DNA from: Microgenomates group bacterium
Lineage (GTDB): Bacteria > Patescibacteriota > Microgenomatia > UBA1406 > GWC2-37-13
Assembly (NCBI GenBank): GCA_029906985.1
Contig: JARYMT010000005.1
Span: 1-51,501, forward strand
Direction of reading: 5' to 3'
DNA length: 51,501 nucleotides
The position numbers were made by a program, and so were the translations under genes. The first letter of the stretch is position 1. Each line of letters begins with the position of its first letter. Below are positions 7,753 through 18,303 of this stretch, one piece after another. Under the pieces are notes generated by a model, which saw only the letters and a list, made by a program, of their open reading frames with translations, was not told where the DNA came from and searched no databases.

Positions 7753-9380
7753 TGGATAAATTTTTAATAAAAACTAAAAAACTGATGTTTTCTCAACAAG
7801 GAGGAATCTTTTCCTCTGCTCTAATTATGTCAATTATGATTATTGTCTCCCGTTTTTTTGGTTTTTTAAGATTGAGAGTCTTGTCTTCGTATTTTACAGC
7901 CAATGAATTAGATTTATATTTTGCTTCGTTTCGGATTCCAGATATCGTTTTTGAAATTTTAATTACCGGGGCTCTTACTTCAGCTTTTGTTCCAATTTAT
8001 ATTAAGTATCAAAATAATAAAAAAGATTTGTGGGTCAATATTTCTTCGATTATCAACTTATTAACCCTGATCCTTTTTATTTTTATTTTTATTATTTTTA
8101 TTTTTTTAGATAAACTAGTTTTTTTAATGACTCCCGGCTACTCAGCAGAAAAATCAGCCACTATTGTTTATTACTCAAGGATTTTGCTTTTAGGTCAATT
8201 GCCTTTTTTGGTAATTGGTAATTTTTTAACCGCCATGGGGCAAGCTAATAAAAGCTTCTTGATTACTTCTTTGGCGCCAATTATTTATAATTTGGCAGTG
8301 ATTTTTACAACAGTTTTATGGGCGGGAAAAATCCATCTTTTTGCCCCAATTTTAGGGATTGTTTTGGGAGCTTTTTTGTTTTTATTGATTCAGTTGCCTA
8401 TTCCGTTTATTTTTAATTTTCAATATCTTTTTATTATTCGGATTACCGAAGGATTAAAGCATTTTTTCCGGATGGTTATTCCAAGAGTTTTTACTGTTTT
8501 GACTTCTCAAGTCGATGCCACTATTGATTTAACTTTAACCACCTTAATCAGCAACGGCTCTTACACAATATTTTATTTAGCTCAACATCTGCAACTTTTA
8601 CCTATATCGGTAATTGGCATCTCTTTTGGTCAAGCTTCTCTTCCTTATTTATCAGAAATATACCAAAATAAAAAAATTGATCAGTTAAAAAACTTAATTA
8701 TTGACTCAATTTTAAATCTTTTCTTTTTAACAATTCCAATTGCCAGTTTTTTTATTTTTTCCCGAACTCCATTGGTCCGACTTTTTTTCGGTGGTCAAAA
8801 ATTTGATTGGCAAGCGACCGTGCTCACTGCCTATACTATTTCTTGTTTTGCTATATCGATTCCTTTCCACTCGATTTATTATTTTCTAACTCGTTGTTTT
8901 TATGCCCTTTTGGATAGTCGAACGCCTTTTTATATCAGTCTTATTTCAATCGCAATTAACACTTTTTTTAGTCTAATCTTTATTCTATTTTTTAAGCTAC
9001 CGGTATGGTCATTAGCCTTATCTTTTTCGATAGCGATTTCCTTTAGTGTTATTTCTTTGTTTTATATTCTTTCCCGGCGATTAATCAATCTTAATTTTTC
9101 TTTTTTGATAAAAGAAACTACAAAAATCGTTATAATTACCATCATTGCTTCTTTAATTAGTTATTTTTCTATTAAAATTCTTGACGGCCTGATTTTTGAT
9201 ACTTCCCGGACAATTAATGTTTTTTTTCTTTTATCAACTGTCGCCATAATTTATTTATTTGTTTATTTATTTTTAGCTTGGTTAATAAATATCAAAGAAC
9301 TTTATTTAATTAGTAAACTATTAATAAAGACAAAAGAATATAAAAATAAAATATTAGCCATTTATTCGACTTATGATTGA
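7752..9380 (+). CDS. murJ: Lipid II flippase MurJ (MviN)
   Basis: A 542-residue polytopic membrane protein of the MOP superfamily, with many hydrophobic segments consistent with about 14 helices. It moves lipid II to the outer face of the membrane. MurJ signatures are SRFFGFLRLRVLSSYF, DLYFASFRIPDIVFEILITGALTSAFVP split over helices 1-2, the helix with GQANKSF, and LFFGGQKFDW. ATG at 7752 is chosen over a TTG at 7737. It is divergent from mraZ with 36 bases between the two starts, and its stop overlaps the next gene by 8 bases. Confidence 0.93.
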   Translation: MDKFLIKTKKLMFSQQGGIFSSALIMSIMIIVSRFFGFLRLRVLSSYFTANELDLYFASFRIPDIVFEILITGALTSAFVPIYIKYQNNKKDLWVNISSIINLLTLILFIFIFIIFIFLDKLVFLMTPGYSAEKSATIVYYSRILLLGQLPFLVIGNFLTAMGQANKSFLITSLAPIIYNLAVIFTTVLWAGKIHLFAPILGIVLGAFLFLLIQLPIPFIFNFQYLFIIRITEGLKHFFRMVIPRVFTVLTSQVDATIDLTLTTLISNGSYTIFYLAQHLQLLPISVIGISFGQASLPYLSEIYQNKKIDQLKNLIIDSILNLFFLTIPIASFFIFSRTPLVRLFFGGQKFDWQATVLTAYTISCFAISIPFHSIYYFLTRCFYALLDSRTPFYISLISIAINTFFSLIFILFFKLPVWSLALSFSIAISFSVISLFYILSRRLINLNFSFLIKETTKIVIITIIASLISYFSIKILDGLIFDTSRTINVFFLLSTVAIIYLFVYLFLAWLINIKELYLISKLLIKTKEYKNKILAIYSTYD

Positions 9381-10632
9381 TAAAAACTCATCTCATATTG
9401 AAGCTATTAAAGCCATTCAAAAAAAACTTTTAGGAAAAAAATTACATTATCAAGAAATATATAACTTAATGGATGAAATCGCTAACCGGCGGTTAAGCGA
9501 TGTTTTAACCACTTATTTTGTTGCCGCTTCTTTTAAAGAAGGTTTTTCTATTGATGAACTTTACTATTTGACCAAAGCCATGGTAGAAACCGGTACACAA
9601 CTTCGATTTAAAGGAATTGTAGCAGACAAGCATTCAACCGGTGGCGTCGCCGGAACTCGAACAACAATGATTGTTGTTCCTATTGTCGCAGCCGCTGGTT
9701 TTAAAATCCCCAAAACTTCCTCCCGGGCAATTACTTCTCCAGCAGGGACCGCTGACGTGATGGAAGTGCTTGCTAAAGTAACTTTTACTCCTTTGGAAAT
9801 TGAAAAAATTGTTAATAAAATCGGCGGGTGCATTGTTTGGGGCGGACACTTAGGCATTGCTCCTGCTGATGATGTAATCATTCGGATCGAAGAACCTTTA
9901 TCTTTTGAATCATTTGACAAGATTATTATTTCGATTATGGCTAAAAAAGTGGCGGTCTCAACCAATCATCTTGTCCTAGATATTCCAGTGGGGAAAACGA
10001 TGAAAATTCGCCATTTTAGCGATGCAGAAAAAGTGGCTAATAAATTTGTTCTTCTTGGTAAAAAATTTGCCATGAAAATTGTCACCGATATTAATGAAAC
10101 TCTTGAACCAGCCGGTCAAGGTGTTGGCCCAGTTTTGGAAGCAAAAGATGTTCTTTCAGTTTTGGAACAAAAAAAAGATCGACCATTAAAACTTGAAGCC
10201 AAAGCTCTTAGACTGGCCGGTAAGCTTTTAGACATTTGTTTTGCCGATGCTAAAATTAAAAAAAATGGTGAAGACGAAGCAAGATTAATTTTGCAACAAG
10301 GGAAAGCTTTAAAAAAATTTCGGGAAATTATCAAAGCCCAAAAAGGGGATGACCAGATTTCTACAGAAAGTTTACTAATTAAATCTCACAAACTAGAAAT
10401 TAAATCAAAAACTTCTGGTAAAATTAAAGAAATTAATAATTTTAATCTAAATACAATTGCAAAGGTTTTGGGAGCTCCGGCCGATAAATTTGCCGGAGTG
10501 TATCTGGTAAAAAAACTTGATGAAAAAGTGGCGAAAAATGAGGAGTTGCTTTATTTTTATTCAAGTGATCGGTATCGTTTAAAAGAAGCGGAATTAACTT
10601 TTAAAAATTTTCCGATCTATGAAATCGAGTAA
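9373..10632 (+). CDS. AMP phosphorylase / thymidine phosphorylase family, short form
   Basis: A 419-residue nucleoside/nucleotide phosphorylase (DeoA family fold). The phosphate/sugar site reads KHSTGGVAGTRTT, followed by VPIVAAAGFKIPKTSS and RAITSPAGTADVMEVL. This matches archaeal-type AMP phosphorylases (AMP + Pi to adenine + ribose-1,5-bisphosphate) better than thymidine phosphorylases, which have GHTGGTLDKLE in that place. The N-terminal domain of about 80 residues found in archaeal AMP phosphorylases is absent; the C-terminal PYNP-like domain is present. Substrate is therefore uncertain between AMP/NMP and pyrimidine nucleosides. It overlaps murJ by 8 bases and mltG by 14. Confidence 0.85.
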   Translation: MIDKNSSHIEAIKAIQKKLLGKKLHYQEIYNLMDEIANRRLSDVLTTYFVAASFKEGFSIDELYYLTKAMVETGTQLRFKGIVADKHSTGGVAGTRTTMIVVPIVAAAGFKIPKTSSRAITSPAGTADVMEVLAKVTFTPLEIEKIVNKIGGCIVWGGHLGIAPADDVIIRIEEPLSFESFDKIIISIMAKKVAVSTNHLVLDIPVGKTMKIRHFSDAEKVANKFVLLGKKFAMKIVTDINETLEPAGQGVGPVLEAKDVLSVLEQKKDRPLKLEAKALRLAGKLLDICFADAKIKKNGEDEARLILQQGKALKKFREIIKAQKGDDQISTESLLIKSHKLEIKSKTSGKIKEINNFNLNTIAKVLGAPADKFAGVYLVKKLDEKVAKNEELLYFYSSDRYRLKEAELTFKNFPIYEIE

Positions 10633-11587
10633 AAAAATATCCTTATTTCTTTTTTTATTTTCTATCTTAGTTATCTTTGCTTTTTTGGTTTACAAAGAAG
10701 GAACCCTGCCTGTTAATAAGCAAGATCAAACCGCCAAAATTTTTGTTATAAAAAAAGGTGAAAGTTTAACTTCAATTGTCAATAATCTTTCCCGAGAAGG
10801 ATTAATTCGTAACAAAATTGTCTTTTACCTGATTGTGAAAAAAATGGGCATCGAAAAAAAAATTCAAGCAGGTGATTTTCGATTAAATCCGGCAATGAAC
10901 GCATATCAAATTGCCAAAATTTTGACTCATGGTACTTTAGATGTTTGGGTAACGATTATCGAAGGATTAAGAAAAGAAGAAATTGCCACAATCATAGCTA
11001 AAAATCTTGATTTGCCGGAATTGGAATTTGTTAAATTAGCACCGGAGGGGTACCTTTTTCCTGATACATATCTGATCCCAAAAACAGCGACAATTGAAGC
11101 AGTAATAAAAATTTTAACTAATAATTTTAATAAAAAATATCAACCATTAAGGGAAAAAGCCAAAGCCAAAGGCTTTACCGATGATGAAATTGTTACACTA
11201 GCTTCATTGGTTGAAAAAGAAGCAAAATATGAAAAAGATCGTCTGAAAGTCGCCTCAATAATTTTGAAAAGATTAAAAAATAATTGGCCGCTCCAAATTG
11301 ATGCGACGATCCAATATGCTCTTGGTTATCAAAGTGAGGAAAAAAGCTGGTGGAAGAAAAATTTAACTAAAGACGATTTAAAGATAGATTCACCTTACAA
11401 TACTTATACCCATACCGGTTTACCGCCGGGACCAATCTGTAATCCTGGTTTAGCTTCAATTAAAGCCGCTGTTAATGCCGACGAAAATACTCCATATTGG
11501 TATTATCTTTCTGATAAAAAAGGAGGGATGCATTACGCCGTCACTTTAGAAGAACATAACAAAAATATTGCTACTTATCTTCATTAA
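10619..11587 (+). CDS. mltG: Endolytic murein transglycosylase MltG
   Basis: A 322-residue YceG/MltG protein with one N-terminal membrane helix (about 7-25), a LysM-like part (about 40-105) and a catalytic domain. The catalytic Glu is E199 in LASLVEKEA. Other signatures are PEGYLFPDTY, DATIQYALG, DSPYNTY, GLPPGPICNPG and HYAVTLEEHN. It cuts nascent glycan strands in the outer leaflet and is thought to set strand length. The start overlaps the previous gene by 14 bases. It converges with ftsK, leaving only 7 bases and no visible terminator. Confidence 0.93.
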   Translation: MKSSKKISLFLFLFSILVIFAFLVYKEGTLPVNKQDQTAKIFVIKKGESLTSIVNNLSREGLIRNKIVFYLIVKKMGIEKKIQAGDFRLNPAMNAYQIAKILTHGTLDVWVTIIEGLRKEEIATIIAKNLDLPELEFVKLAPEGYLFPDTYLIPKTATIEAVIKILTNNFNKKYQPLREKAKAKGFTDDEIVTLASLVEKEAKYEKDRLKVASIILKRLKNNWPLQIDATIQYALGYQSEEKSWWKKNLTKDDLKIDSPYNTYTHTGLPPGPICNPGLASIKAAVNADENTPYWYYLSDKKGGMHYAVTLEEHNKNIATYLH

Positions 11588-11594
11588 TATATTT

Positions 11595-13748
11595 TTAAAA
11601 AGAATCTTTATCGGTTTGGTTGTTAACATTCTCATTATTTACTCTTTTTAAAATTTCTCTTGGTTTTGAACCAGAAGCAGGACCAACATATCCAGCCGCC
11701 TCTAATTGATCAAGAATTCTGGCCGCTCGAGAATAGCCAATACTTAATCTTCTTTGTAAGTAAGAAGCAGAGGCTTTATTATCGCGCATTATCACTGCCA
11801 AAGCTTCATCAAATAAAGGATCTTTTTCGCCACCGTCGATCATCGTTTCACCTTTGGTAAAACCGATAGCAACATCTTGTTCAGTAATTTCTTCGGTATA
11901 ATGAACTTCTGGCTGTTGCGTCCTTAAAAACTTTACCAATTGATTGACTTCTTTTTCGGTAATAAACGGTCCTTGAATTCGACGTGGTTTTGCCTGATCG
12001 GGGGGCAAATATAACATATCTCCTCTTCCTAAAAGTTTTTCCGCTCCCGGCATATCAATAATAACTCTAGAGTCAATCATCGATGCGACATTAAAAGCAA
12101 TCCGGGTGGGAATATTCGCCTTCATTAAACCAGTAATCACCTCAACTGAGGGCCTTTGAGTGGCTAAAACTAAATGGATACCAGTCGCCCGAGACATTTG
12201 AGCAATTCTGGTAATGAGTTCTTCTGCTTCCGCCGGGGCAAAAGTCATCAAAGCTGCCAATTCGTCGATGATAAATACAATATAAGGCATTTTTTCTACT
12301 CCAGGAGTTTCATTATAGCCGGCCAAATTTCTTACACCAACGCCGACAAATTGTTTATATCTTTTTTCCATTTCATTGACTGTCCATTTTAGAGCCGAAA
12401 TAATTTTTTTTGGTTCGACTACCACCGGTGTAAGTAAATGTGGAATGTCGTTATACAAAGTTAATTCCACTCTTTTTGGATCAACCAATATTAACCGTAA
12501 ATCATCTGGTCTAGTACGAAAAAGAAAAGTGCAAATCCAGGAATTTAAAAGGACAGATTTTCCTGCGCCAGTTTGGCCAGCAATAAGGACATGAGGCATT
12601 TTATCGATTGAGGCGGCGTGAGGATTGCCAGAAACATCCAAACCTAAAGGAACCAACAATGGGTCAGAATTTTTGGTAAAAATTGGGTCAGATAATAATC
12701 TTTTTAAAGTAACAATTTCTGCTTTAATATTTGGTATTTCGATACCAACTAAAGATTTGCCTGGTATTGGCGCTTCGATCCTGACTTGGCCGGTAGGAGC
12801 AGCTAAAGCTAAAGCTAAATCGTTGCTTAAGGCGGTAATTTTTGATAAACGTGTCCCTTTGACAATGTCTATAGCGTATTGGGTGACCGTTGGACCCTGA
12901 TTATATTCGACGACTTTAGCTCGGATTCCAAAACTGTCTAAGGTTTTTTCGATAATCGCCGCATTTTTATTGACATCTCCTCGATCAACTTTTTCTTGGG
13001 CATGATCGAAAAGCAAATTCAATGGTGGATAAACCCAGGTTGAAGAACTAGTTTTAGAAAAAGGTTTTATCAGAATTTCTTCATTGTCTAATTGCTTTAT
13101 TGCTGGGATGGTCGCCAATTTTGGTTTTTTTTCTTCCGGCTTGATATCGGCAATAAATTCTTTTTCTTCTTCTTTTTTAATCGTTAACTTTTTCTTTTCT
13201 CGGCTAAAGAAATTTCGAAAAACATACTGTTTGAAAAAATTAATTATCATTTTGAATACTCTTATAACAAAAAGGATAAAAACATCAATTGATGTATCCA
13301 AAAATAAAATTAAACCAACAATAAATACCACTAATAAAATTATGACCGCTCCAAGAAAACTAAAATCATAGCTTAAATTTTCAAAAATCAAATTCCCCCA
13401 CTGGCCTGATCGAAGTAGTCCTAAAAGAGATATAAAAATTAAAAGAATTCCTCCGCTGATATTAAATTTGACAAATTTTAATTTTTTTGTATTAAAAAAA
13501 TGACCTGATAAAAGCATAATTATCAAGGGAAAAAATATCGCCAAACCGCCAAAATAGCTAATCAAAGAATTGTTAATTACCGATAGAAAACGACCTTCAT
13601 TTGGCGAAGTGGAAATTAAATTAATAAATGAAAGCAAACAAATTACTCCCAACGCCAAAATAAAAAAACCCAAAATATTGGTGATAGTTCTTTTGTTTAT
13701 TTTAATTTTCAAAAAAGGTAAACGAAAAATTGTTTTTCTCCGGGGCAT
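11595..13748 (-). CDS. ftsK: DNA translocase FtsK/SpoIIIE
   Basis: A 717-residue septal DNA pump. About four membrane helices lie in residues 22-170, followed by a short charged linker (185-220), the alpha/beta motor and a winged-helix gamma domain. Walker A is GQTGAGKS (391-398) and Walker B is VFIIDEL (492-497). The gamma domain (about 640-705) has the ASYLQRRLSIGYSRAARILD pattern that reads polar KOPS-like sequences. The linker is much shorter than in E. coli, as in many small genomes. Start ATG at 13746-13748. Confidence 0.95.
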   Translation of the reverse strand: MPRRKTIFRLPFLKIKINKRTITNILGFFILALGVICLLSFINLISTSPNEGRFLSVINNSLISYFGGLAIFFPLIIMLLSGHFFNTKKLKFVKFNISGGILLIFISLLGLLRSGQWGNLIFENLSYDFSFLGAVIILLVVFIVGLILFLDTSIDVFILFVIRVFKMIINFFKQYVFRNFFSREKKKLTIKKEEEKEFIADIKPEEKKPKLATIPAIKQLDNEEILIKPFSKTSSSTWVYPPLNLLFDHAQEKVDRGDVNKNAAIIEKTLDSFGIRAKVVEYNQGPTVTQYAIDIVKGTRLSKITALSNDLALALAAPTGQVRIEAPIPGKSLVGIEIPNIKAEIVTLKRLLSDPIFTKNSDPLLVPLGLDVSGNPHAASIDKMPHVLIAGQTGAGKSVLLNSWICTFLFRTRPDDLRLILVDPKRVELTLYNDIPHLLTPVVVEPKKIISALKWTVNEMEKRYKQFVGVGVRNLAGYNETPGVEKMPYIVFIIDELAALMTFAPAEAEELITRIAQMSRATGIHLVLATQRPSVEVITGLMKANIPTRIAFNVASMIDSRVIIDMPGAEKLLGRGDMLYLPPDQAKPRRIQGPFITEKEVNQLVKFLRTQQPEVHYTEEITEQDVAIGFTKGETMIDGGEKDPLFDEALAVIMRDNKASASYLQRRLSIGYSRAARILDQLEAAGYVGPASGSKPREILKRVNNENVNNQTDKDSF

Positions 13749-13921
13749 ATATCAATCATTTTATTAAAATTAAATTACAAATTCAAATAAAGAAATTTTA
13801 TTAACACTTTACAGATTTAAAAATCAGCCGACTTTTTTTTAGACAAAATACCGTTTCAGCCGAGAAAATATATAAAAAATATCTTATAATATAATAATAA
13901 AAACTTATAAAGATAATATTT

Positions 13922-15508
13922 ATGACAGAAAGAGGAGACCGCTCAAAAGAAAAACAAAAGGGATTAACTCTTCCCGCCATTGTTTTGGCGGCTTTGCTTG
14001 GATTATCTTCAATTTTAGGAAAATCTCAATTATCACAAGCTCAAATCCCTCAACCGCCTCCAATTATTGAATTATTAGGCCAACGAGAAGATATAGGCAG
14101 TTTGGAAACCGGACCAATAACCCCAATTGGACCAGAAACTTTAAATAAAGATCAAAGTGGTAAAATAATTAGCGGCGAACTACCTTATAACCAAGGAATT
14201 AGTATTCAATTAATCAGGCCTGATGGCTTAAATGTAATACCTGAACAATCTTTTTTAATTACTAATGGTACTTATATAAACTCTTCTCCTCAGGTATTAA
14301 CCACCTCGGCCGGAGAAATTTGGGCAATTCATGATAAAGAGCCATCACAACCTGGTTTGCCCCCAACTTGTTTTAGTGTAATTAAATTTAATGCGGTTAA
14401 TCATTCTCTCATTTTAGAAGCTTCAACTGATTATTTTGAGCCAAATACCGGAGTAACTATCCGAGATCTTTCACATAATAATAAGATAATTGCTTTGGTT
14501 CATAAAGCTCCAGTTGGTAATATTAGTCAACCTTTTTTAGTGCATGTCGCTGATGATTTAAGTCTTAGTTTGACTTCCCTTCAACATCCGGAGACAGTTT
14601 ATCTACCAGGAAAAATTATTGTTTTTAAAGAAAATAAAGCGCTATTATTAGAATATCCCGGAAGCAACGCTGCTGTTTACGATATTACTACTGGCCAAAG
14701 ATTATCTTATTTGACTTTAGGAACCTTTGGAGGAAAATACGATGAAGGCTCCGATCCTATTTTAACTCCCGCAGGAAATATTATTTTTGTGGTGCAGCAA
14801 AAAAATAGCGGAAAAATTGGCTTTTTTGAACTTGCTTTCGAAGCAGGAGTCTTATCGATTAAAAATCAAATAATCCTTCCTGAAACTAACATCTATAATC
14901 CCAGAATTGTTCCTCTTGGTCAAAATACATATGGATTGTTTTATGCTTCTGATGCTAACCACGACGGCTGGGGGACGATTTATTTTCGGACTATTTATCA
15001 AAATAGTCAAGGTGTCTGGCAGTTGACCAGTACTCCGGTGGCGGTTACCCCGGAAATCTCATATTTTAACAACCGCTTCAGCTGCGCCACTTATGAAAAT
15101 GGAGTTGTTATTATTGTTTTTAATACTCAGATTAATAATCAGACTGTTTCCGTTGCTAGAGTAATAAAAATCACTGATTTGATGGCAACACCTACTCCAA
15201 CCGCCACCCCAACGCCAACATTTACCCCAACCCCCTCTTCAACACCAACTTTTTCTCCCACTGTCCCGCCAACTGCCACAGCAACACCAACATTTTCTCC
15301 CAGTCCAACAAAGACACCAACTATTTCCCCCACCCCAACCGAGACCACCCAAACCCCTACGCCAACTTTTACTACGACGCCCACACCAACTGTTTCTGCC
15401 ACTGCCACGGCAACAGAAACTATGTCTCCTACATCTACGCCAACGCCAACTAATTCACCCATTCCCTCCTTCAAACATCGAACTCTTTTTCCCGTAATTT
15501 TTAAGTAA
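13922..15508 (+). CDS. Secreted surface protein with Thr/Pro stalk and short C-terminal tail
   Basis: 528 residues, no family recognised with certainty. A basic N-tail is followed by a hydrophobic segment (about 18-33), a likely signal peptide or anchor ending near QAQ. Residues about 90-415 have repeated short strands, suggestive of a beta-propeller-like fold. Residues about 420-515 are almost pure T, P, S, A repeats, a typical extended, possibly glycosylated stalk. The protein ends in [10 protein letters not shown], a basic-aromatic-LPx-like tail directly after the stalk, resembling C-terminal tails after TP-rich linkers in some Chloroflexi secreted proteins. Role in attachment or as a surface fibre is inference. 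A TATAAT at 13885-13890 may be its -10. Confidence 0.75.
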   Translation: MTERGDRSKEKQKGLTLPAIVLAALLGLSSILGKSQLSQAQIPQPPPIIELLGQREDIGSLETGPITPIGPETLNKDQSGKIISGELPYNQGISIQLIRPDGLNVIPEQSFLITNGTYINSSPQVLTTSAGEIWAIHDKEPSQPGLPPTCFSVIKFNAVNHSLILEASTDYFEPNTGVTIRDLSHNNKIIALVHKAPVGNISQPFLVHVADDLSLSLTSLQHPETVYLPGKIIVFKENKALLLEYPGSNAAVYDITTGQRLSYLTLGTFGGKYDEGSDPILTPAGNIIFVVQQKNSGKIGFFELAFEAGVLSIKNQIILPETNIYNPRIVPLGQNTYGLFYASDANHDGWGTIYFRTIYQNSQGVWQLTSTPVAVTPEISYFNNRFSCATYENGVVIIVFNTQINNQTVSVARVIKITDLMATPTPTATPTPTFTPTPSSTPTFSPTVPPTATATPTFSPSPTKTPTISPTPTETTQTPTPTFTTTPTPTVSATATATETMSPTSTPTPTNSPIPSFKHRTLFPVIFK

Positions 15509-15573
15509 TTAATATTTTTCTTTTATAATGATTCAGGCTTGAATAATAATATTTAATTGGTTATTCTTTTTTT

Positions 15574-18021
15574 ATGAAAAGATATCTATCTTTTTTATTG
15601 AAAATTATATTAATAGTTTTTTTCCTGCTGATTACTCCTTCGATAAAAACAGCTAAAGCGAAATTCAACAATATTACTTGTGAATTGTTATTAGATAAAA
15701 ATTCTCAAAGTGTGGCTTTTGATTCAACCGATTACAGTTACGAACCGAAAGTGGCCATTCCTATTACTAACAATTCATTAATTTGGTTTAACCCGAATTA
15801 CAAACCCTGGCCGGATATTAATGATTCTATTTATGGATATATTTATGTTATTGATAAATGGTATAGTCTTGGACTATTATCTCCTGATGCTTTTCCCGCT
15901 TTTCTTTCATATAATTTTTCTGAAGTTGGCAACTTTCGGGTAGCTTTTTATGCAAAAGATGTTAACAATAATGAGGAGTATTATTGTCCGGGCCAAGTTT
16001 TAGTTTACTTCGAAGAATATTACAATGCCGATTGGATTAATAAGGAACAAGTAGTCGCCTATCCGACAAATTTTAAAGACATCGATATTTCTTCTAATAA
16101 TTATCCTTTGATAGGCGGCGTAAAATTTTTAATTAATTTTACTAGAGAATCTGTTTATTCCTGCCTAAATTATGATCCTCTTTGTGGTTATTATCAATTT
16201 TTACCTGATGAAATTAAAAGAACTACTTCGCAAATTAATTATATTAAAACAGGTTTTGTATTGTCCTATGGCAATCAGAGTAAAATAGTTTTTCATCTCC
16301 AACCTGATAATCGGGTTGGTTGCAGTTCAGAATATTGTTATATCACTGCCAGCATCGGGAAAGATAATCTAATTTTATATACTCAACCTAACAATCTTCC
16401 TCCGGCAGGTCCTACCCCACCTCCACCAGGGACAAAAATTTTTGGTTATGTGAAGGATGAGATTAGTCAGAAAGGAGTTCCCGGCGCTTCAATACGAGTA
16501 GATAAAAAATTGACCGCCGATAGCCCATATCAATTCGGAGCCGGTACGGCTGTTACCGATAATCAAGGTTATTGGAACATAGTTTTCCCTAGCGATTTTA
16601 ATATTTATGAAGCAAGAATTATTGAAACTGCTAATAATGATACTTATTGCGAGGCTGACGGCCTAACCGATCCCTCTTTTCCAAGCGGTGCTGAAGCTTG
16701 GGTCGTCAATAGTAACCGAGTTGATTGGCGTCACTTACCTGAAAACGCTGGGCCGGTAACTTTTTTTGATCGTTGTAGCAACTTACCAACTCCTACCCCT
16801 ACTAATCCTCCGCCTTGTCCTTTGGCCCAATCACAAGAAAATGGTGTGGCTGAAACCGGTTTAACGAATCAATGGAATTATTATGTCCCCTTTGTTGCTC
16901 CTTTTGACGGATTAGTCAATAAAATTTCTGTAAAGGCGGGAAATTATGGTGGCGCTTGGCGAAGCATTACTTGCAAAGTGACTAATAATAATGGCTCTCA
17001 AGATATTTCTACCATAGTTAGCTCACCTGAGTTTAGAAGTGATAGTGGAGCCGATTGGCGAGACCTTAATTATTTGAATAATCCTTTTTCAATTAAAAAC
17101 GGCACTACTTATCGGCTTTACTGTAAAGGACCAGATAATTGGACTAGTTTATACTGGATTTGGGGTCCGCCTGATCAAATTAACGGCAAAACCTATCGAT
17201 TATATATTTGTGCCTTACCAACCGCAGCTCCGACACCAACCCAAGCTCCCTGGATTAAATTAAAGAATTCTTCTTTCCAAAGTAATAATAATTTACAAAA
17301 TCTTATACCTCTTGAGCTTAAATCTTTTGATCAAATCGATGATCGGCCACCTCTTTTACCATACTTTATCCGTGATGAAAGTGGTGTCGTAACTGTTAAA
17401 TCCTTAATTCTTAGTAATGGAACTTTTGTTTCTGAAAAAAAATGGTTGGCAGCAAATTATCCAAATATAAAATTAGAATTTAACAAGGCTGGTTTTTTAA
17501 ATTATATTAAATCACGCAAAGATTACACTTCTTTAGATAAAAAGTTACGTCGGATGTCTCTTCTATCTTCTTTTATTAAGGCTGATGGAATTTATTATTT
17601 ACCTGCCAATGATGACAATTCTCAATTTTATATCGATAATGATTCTGATTTACCAAATTATAATTTTGTTTTGATTGTCGACGGCACTGTTAACATTAAC
17701 TCTCCAGTTTTTAATGAAGGACCAGACAACAAAGCCAGAAAATCTCTAGCTATTTTGGTTGATTATATTAATTTTAATAATGATATCAATCGAGCCTTCG
17801 GAATTTTTGTTGCCGATCAGAAGTTTAATACTGGGATAAATTTAGATTTAGGCCTAAAAATAACCGGTAACCTCGCCACTTTGACATTAATTAATAACCG
17901 AAGCCAACTAACAAGCAATAACCAAAAACCTTCTTTTTTTGTTGTTGTTGACCCAAAACAATATCTTGATCTTTTACCTTATTTATCAATCGCAAAGTAC
18001 AATATCAAACAATTAAAGTGA
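15574..18021 (+). CDS. Large secreted multidomain protein
   Basis: 815 residues beginning with a clear signal peptide (about 1-28, ending near KAKA). Segments, in order: an unknown N-domain; a carboxypeptidase-regulatory-like or Ig-like domain (about 286-350: FGYVKDEISQKGVPGASI, then DNQGYW); a Pro/Thr linker; a domain about 410-550 with many W and Y residues, possibly jelly-roll; a second Pro/Thr linker near 552; and a C-terminal domain (about 570-815). The last part, ending FFVVVDPKQYLDLLPYLS, resembles terminal segments seen on large surface proteins of Microgenomates. No enzyme motif is seen. It follows the other surface protein by 65 bases, so the pair probably forms a surface module. 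Confidence 0.75.
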   Translation: MKRYLSFLLKIILIVFFLLITPSIKTAKAKFNNITCELLLDKNSQSVAFDSTDYSYEPKVAIPITNNSLIWFNPNYKPWPDINDSIYGYIYVIDKWYSLGLLSPDAFPAFLSYNFSEVGNFRVAFYAKDVNNNEEYYCPGQVLVYFEEYYNADWINKEQVVAYPTNFKDIDISSNNYPLIGGVKFLINFTRESVYSCLNYDPLCGYYQFLPDEIKRTTSQINYIKTGFVLSYGNQSKIVFHLQPDNRVGCSSEYCYITASIGKDNLILYTQPNNLPPAGPTPPPPGTKIFGYVKDEISQKGVPGASIRVDKKLTADSPYQFGAGTAVTDNQGYWNIVFPSDFNIYEARIIETANNDTYCEADGLTDPSFPSGAEAWVVNSNRVDWRHLPENAGPVTFFDRCSNLPTPTPTNPPPCPLAQSQENGVAETGLTNQWNYYVPFVAPFDGLVNKISVKAGNYGGAWRSITCKVTNNNGSQDISTIVSSPEFRSDSGADWRDLNYLNNPFSIKNGTTYRLYCKGPDNWTSLYWIWGPPDQINGKTYRLYICALPTAAPTPTQAPWIKLKNSSFQSNNNLQNLIPLELKSFDQIDDRPPLLPYFIRDESGVVTVKSLILSNGTFVSEKKWLAANYPNIKLEFNKAGFLNYIKSRKDYTSLDKKLRRMSLLSSFIKADGIYYLPANDDNSQFYIDNDSDLPNYNFVLIVDGTVNINSPVFNEGPDNKARKSLAILVDYINFNNDINRAFGIFVADQKFNTGINLDLGLKITGNLATLTLINNRSQLTSNNQKPSFFVVVDPKQYLDLLPYLSIAKYNIKQLK

Positions 18022-18303
18022 TGAATAATAAAAAATTCTCCAGTGATTTTAAAAAAATTAATTAATTTAAACTAATTTAAACAAAAAGAAACTTTTTTTT
18101 AATTTTTTTTGAAAAACCTTAAGTCATGCTTAACAAGTTTTTTAAATAATATTAAAACTTCGAGTGATTAGTTATCTTACTGTGGTCAAAAATTTTTTTG
18201 TTTTAATCTCTTATTTAAAAATTCAAAATTTCATCAGGATAAGATAAAAAGAAGATAATTTTTTTTATGTTTATTTGTTAGTTTATTGTGGTTTAAAAAT
18301 CGT
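18022..18303 (+). other. AT-rich intergenic stretch, nothing recognised
   Basis: About 280 bases between two convergent genes. It holds homopolymer-rich DNA and two loosely similar segments containing TGTGGT followed by AAAAAT (around 18181 and 18288). No gene, RNA or convincing terminator hairpin is visible. Confidence 0.4.

Noticed and set aside
9564-9965. 133-codon minus-strand frame opposite the phosphorylase gene
   Set aside because: It is a shadow of a strongly conserved gene on the other strand with no recognisable protein features.
15139-15474. Long minus-strand reading frame rich in VGVGV
   Set aside because: It is the complement of the Thr/Pro repeat of the surface protein; composition reflects the repeat only and there is no start context or domain.
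18022-18303. Small RNA or terminator between the surface protein gene and pnp
   Set aside because: Only homopolymer runs and weak repeats were found; no stable stem followed by T-run.
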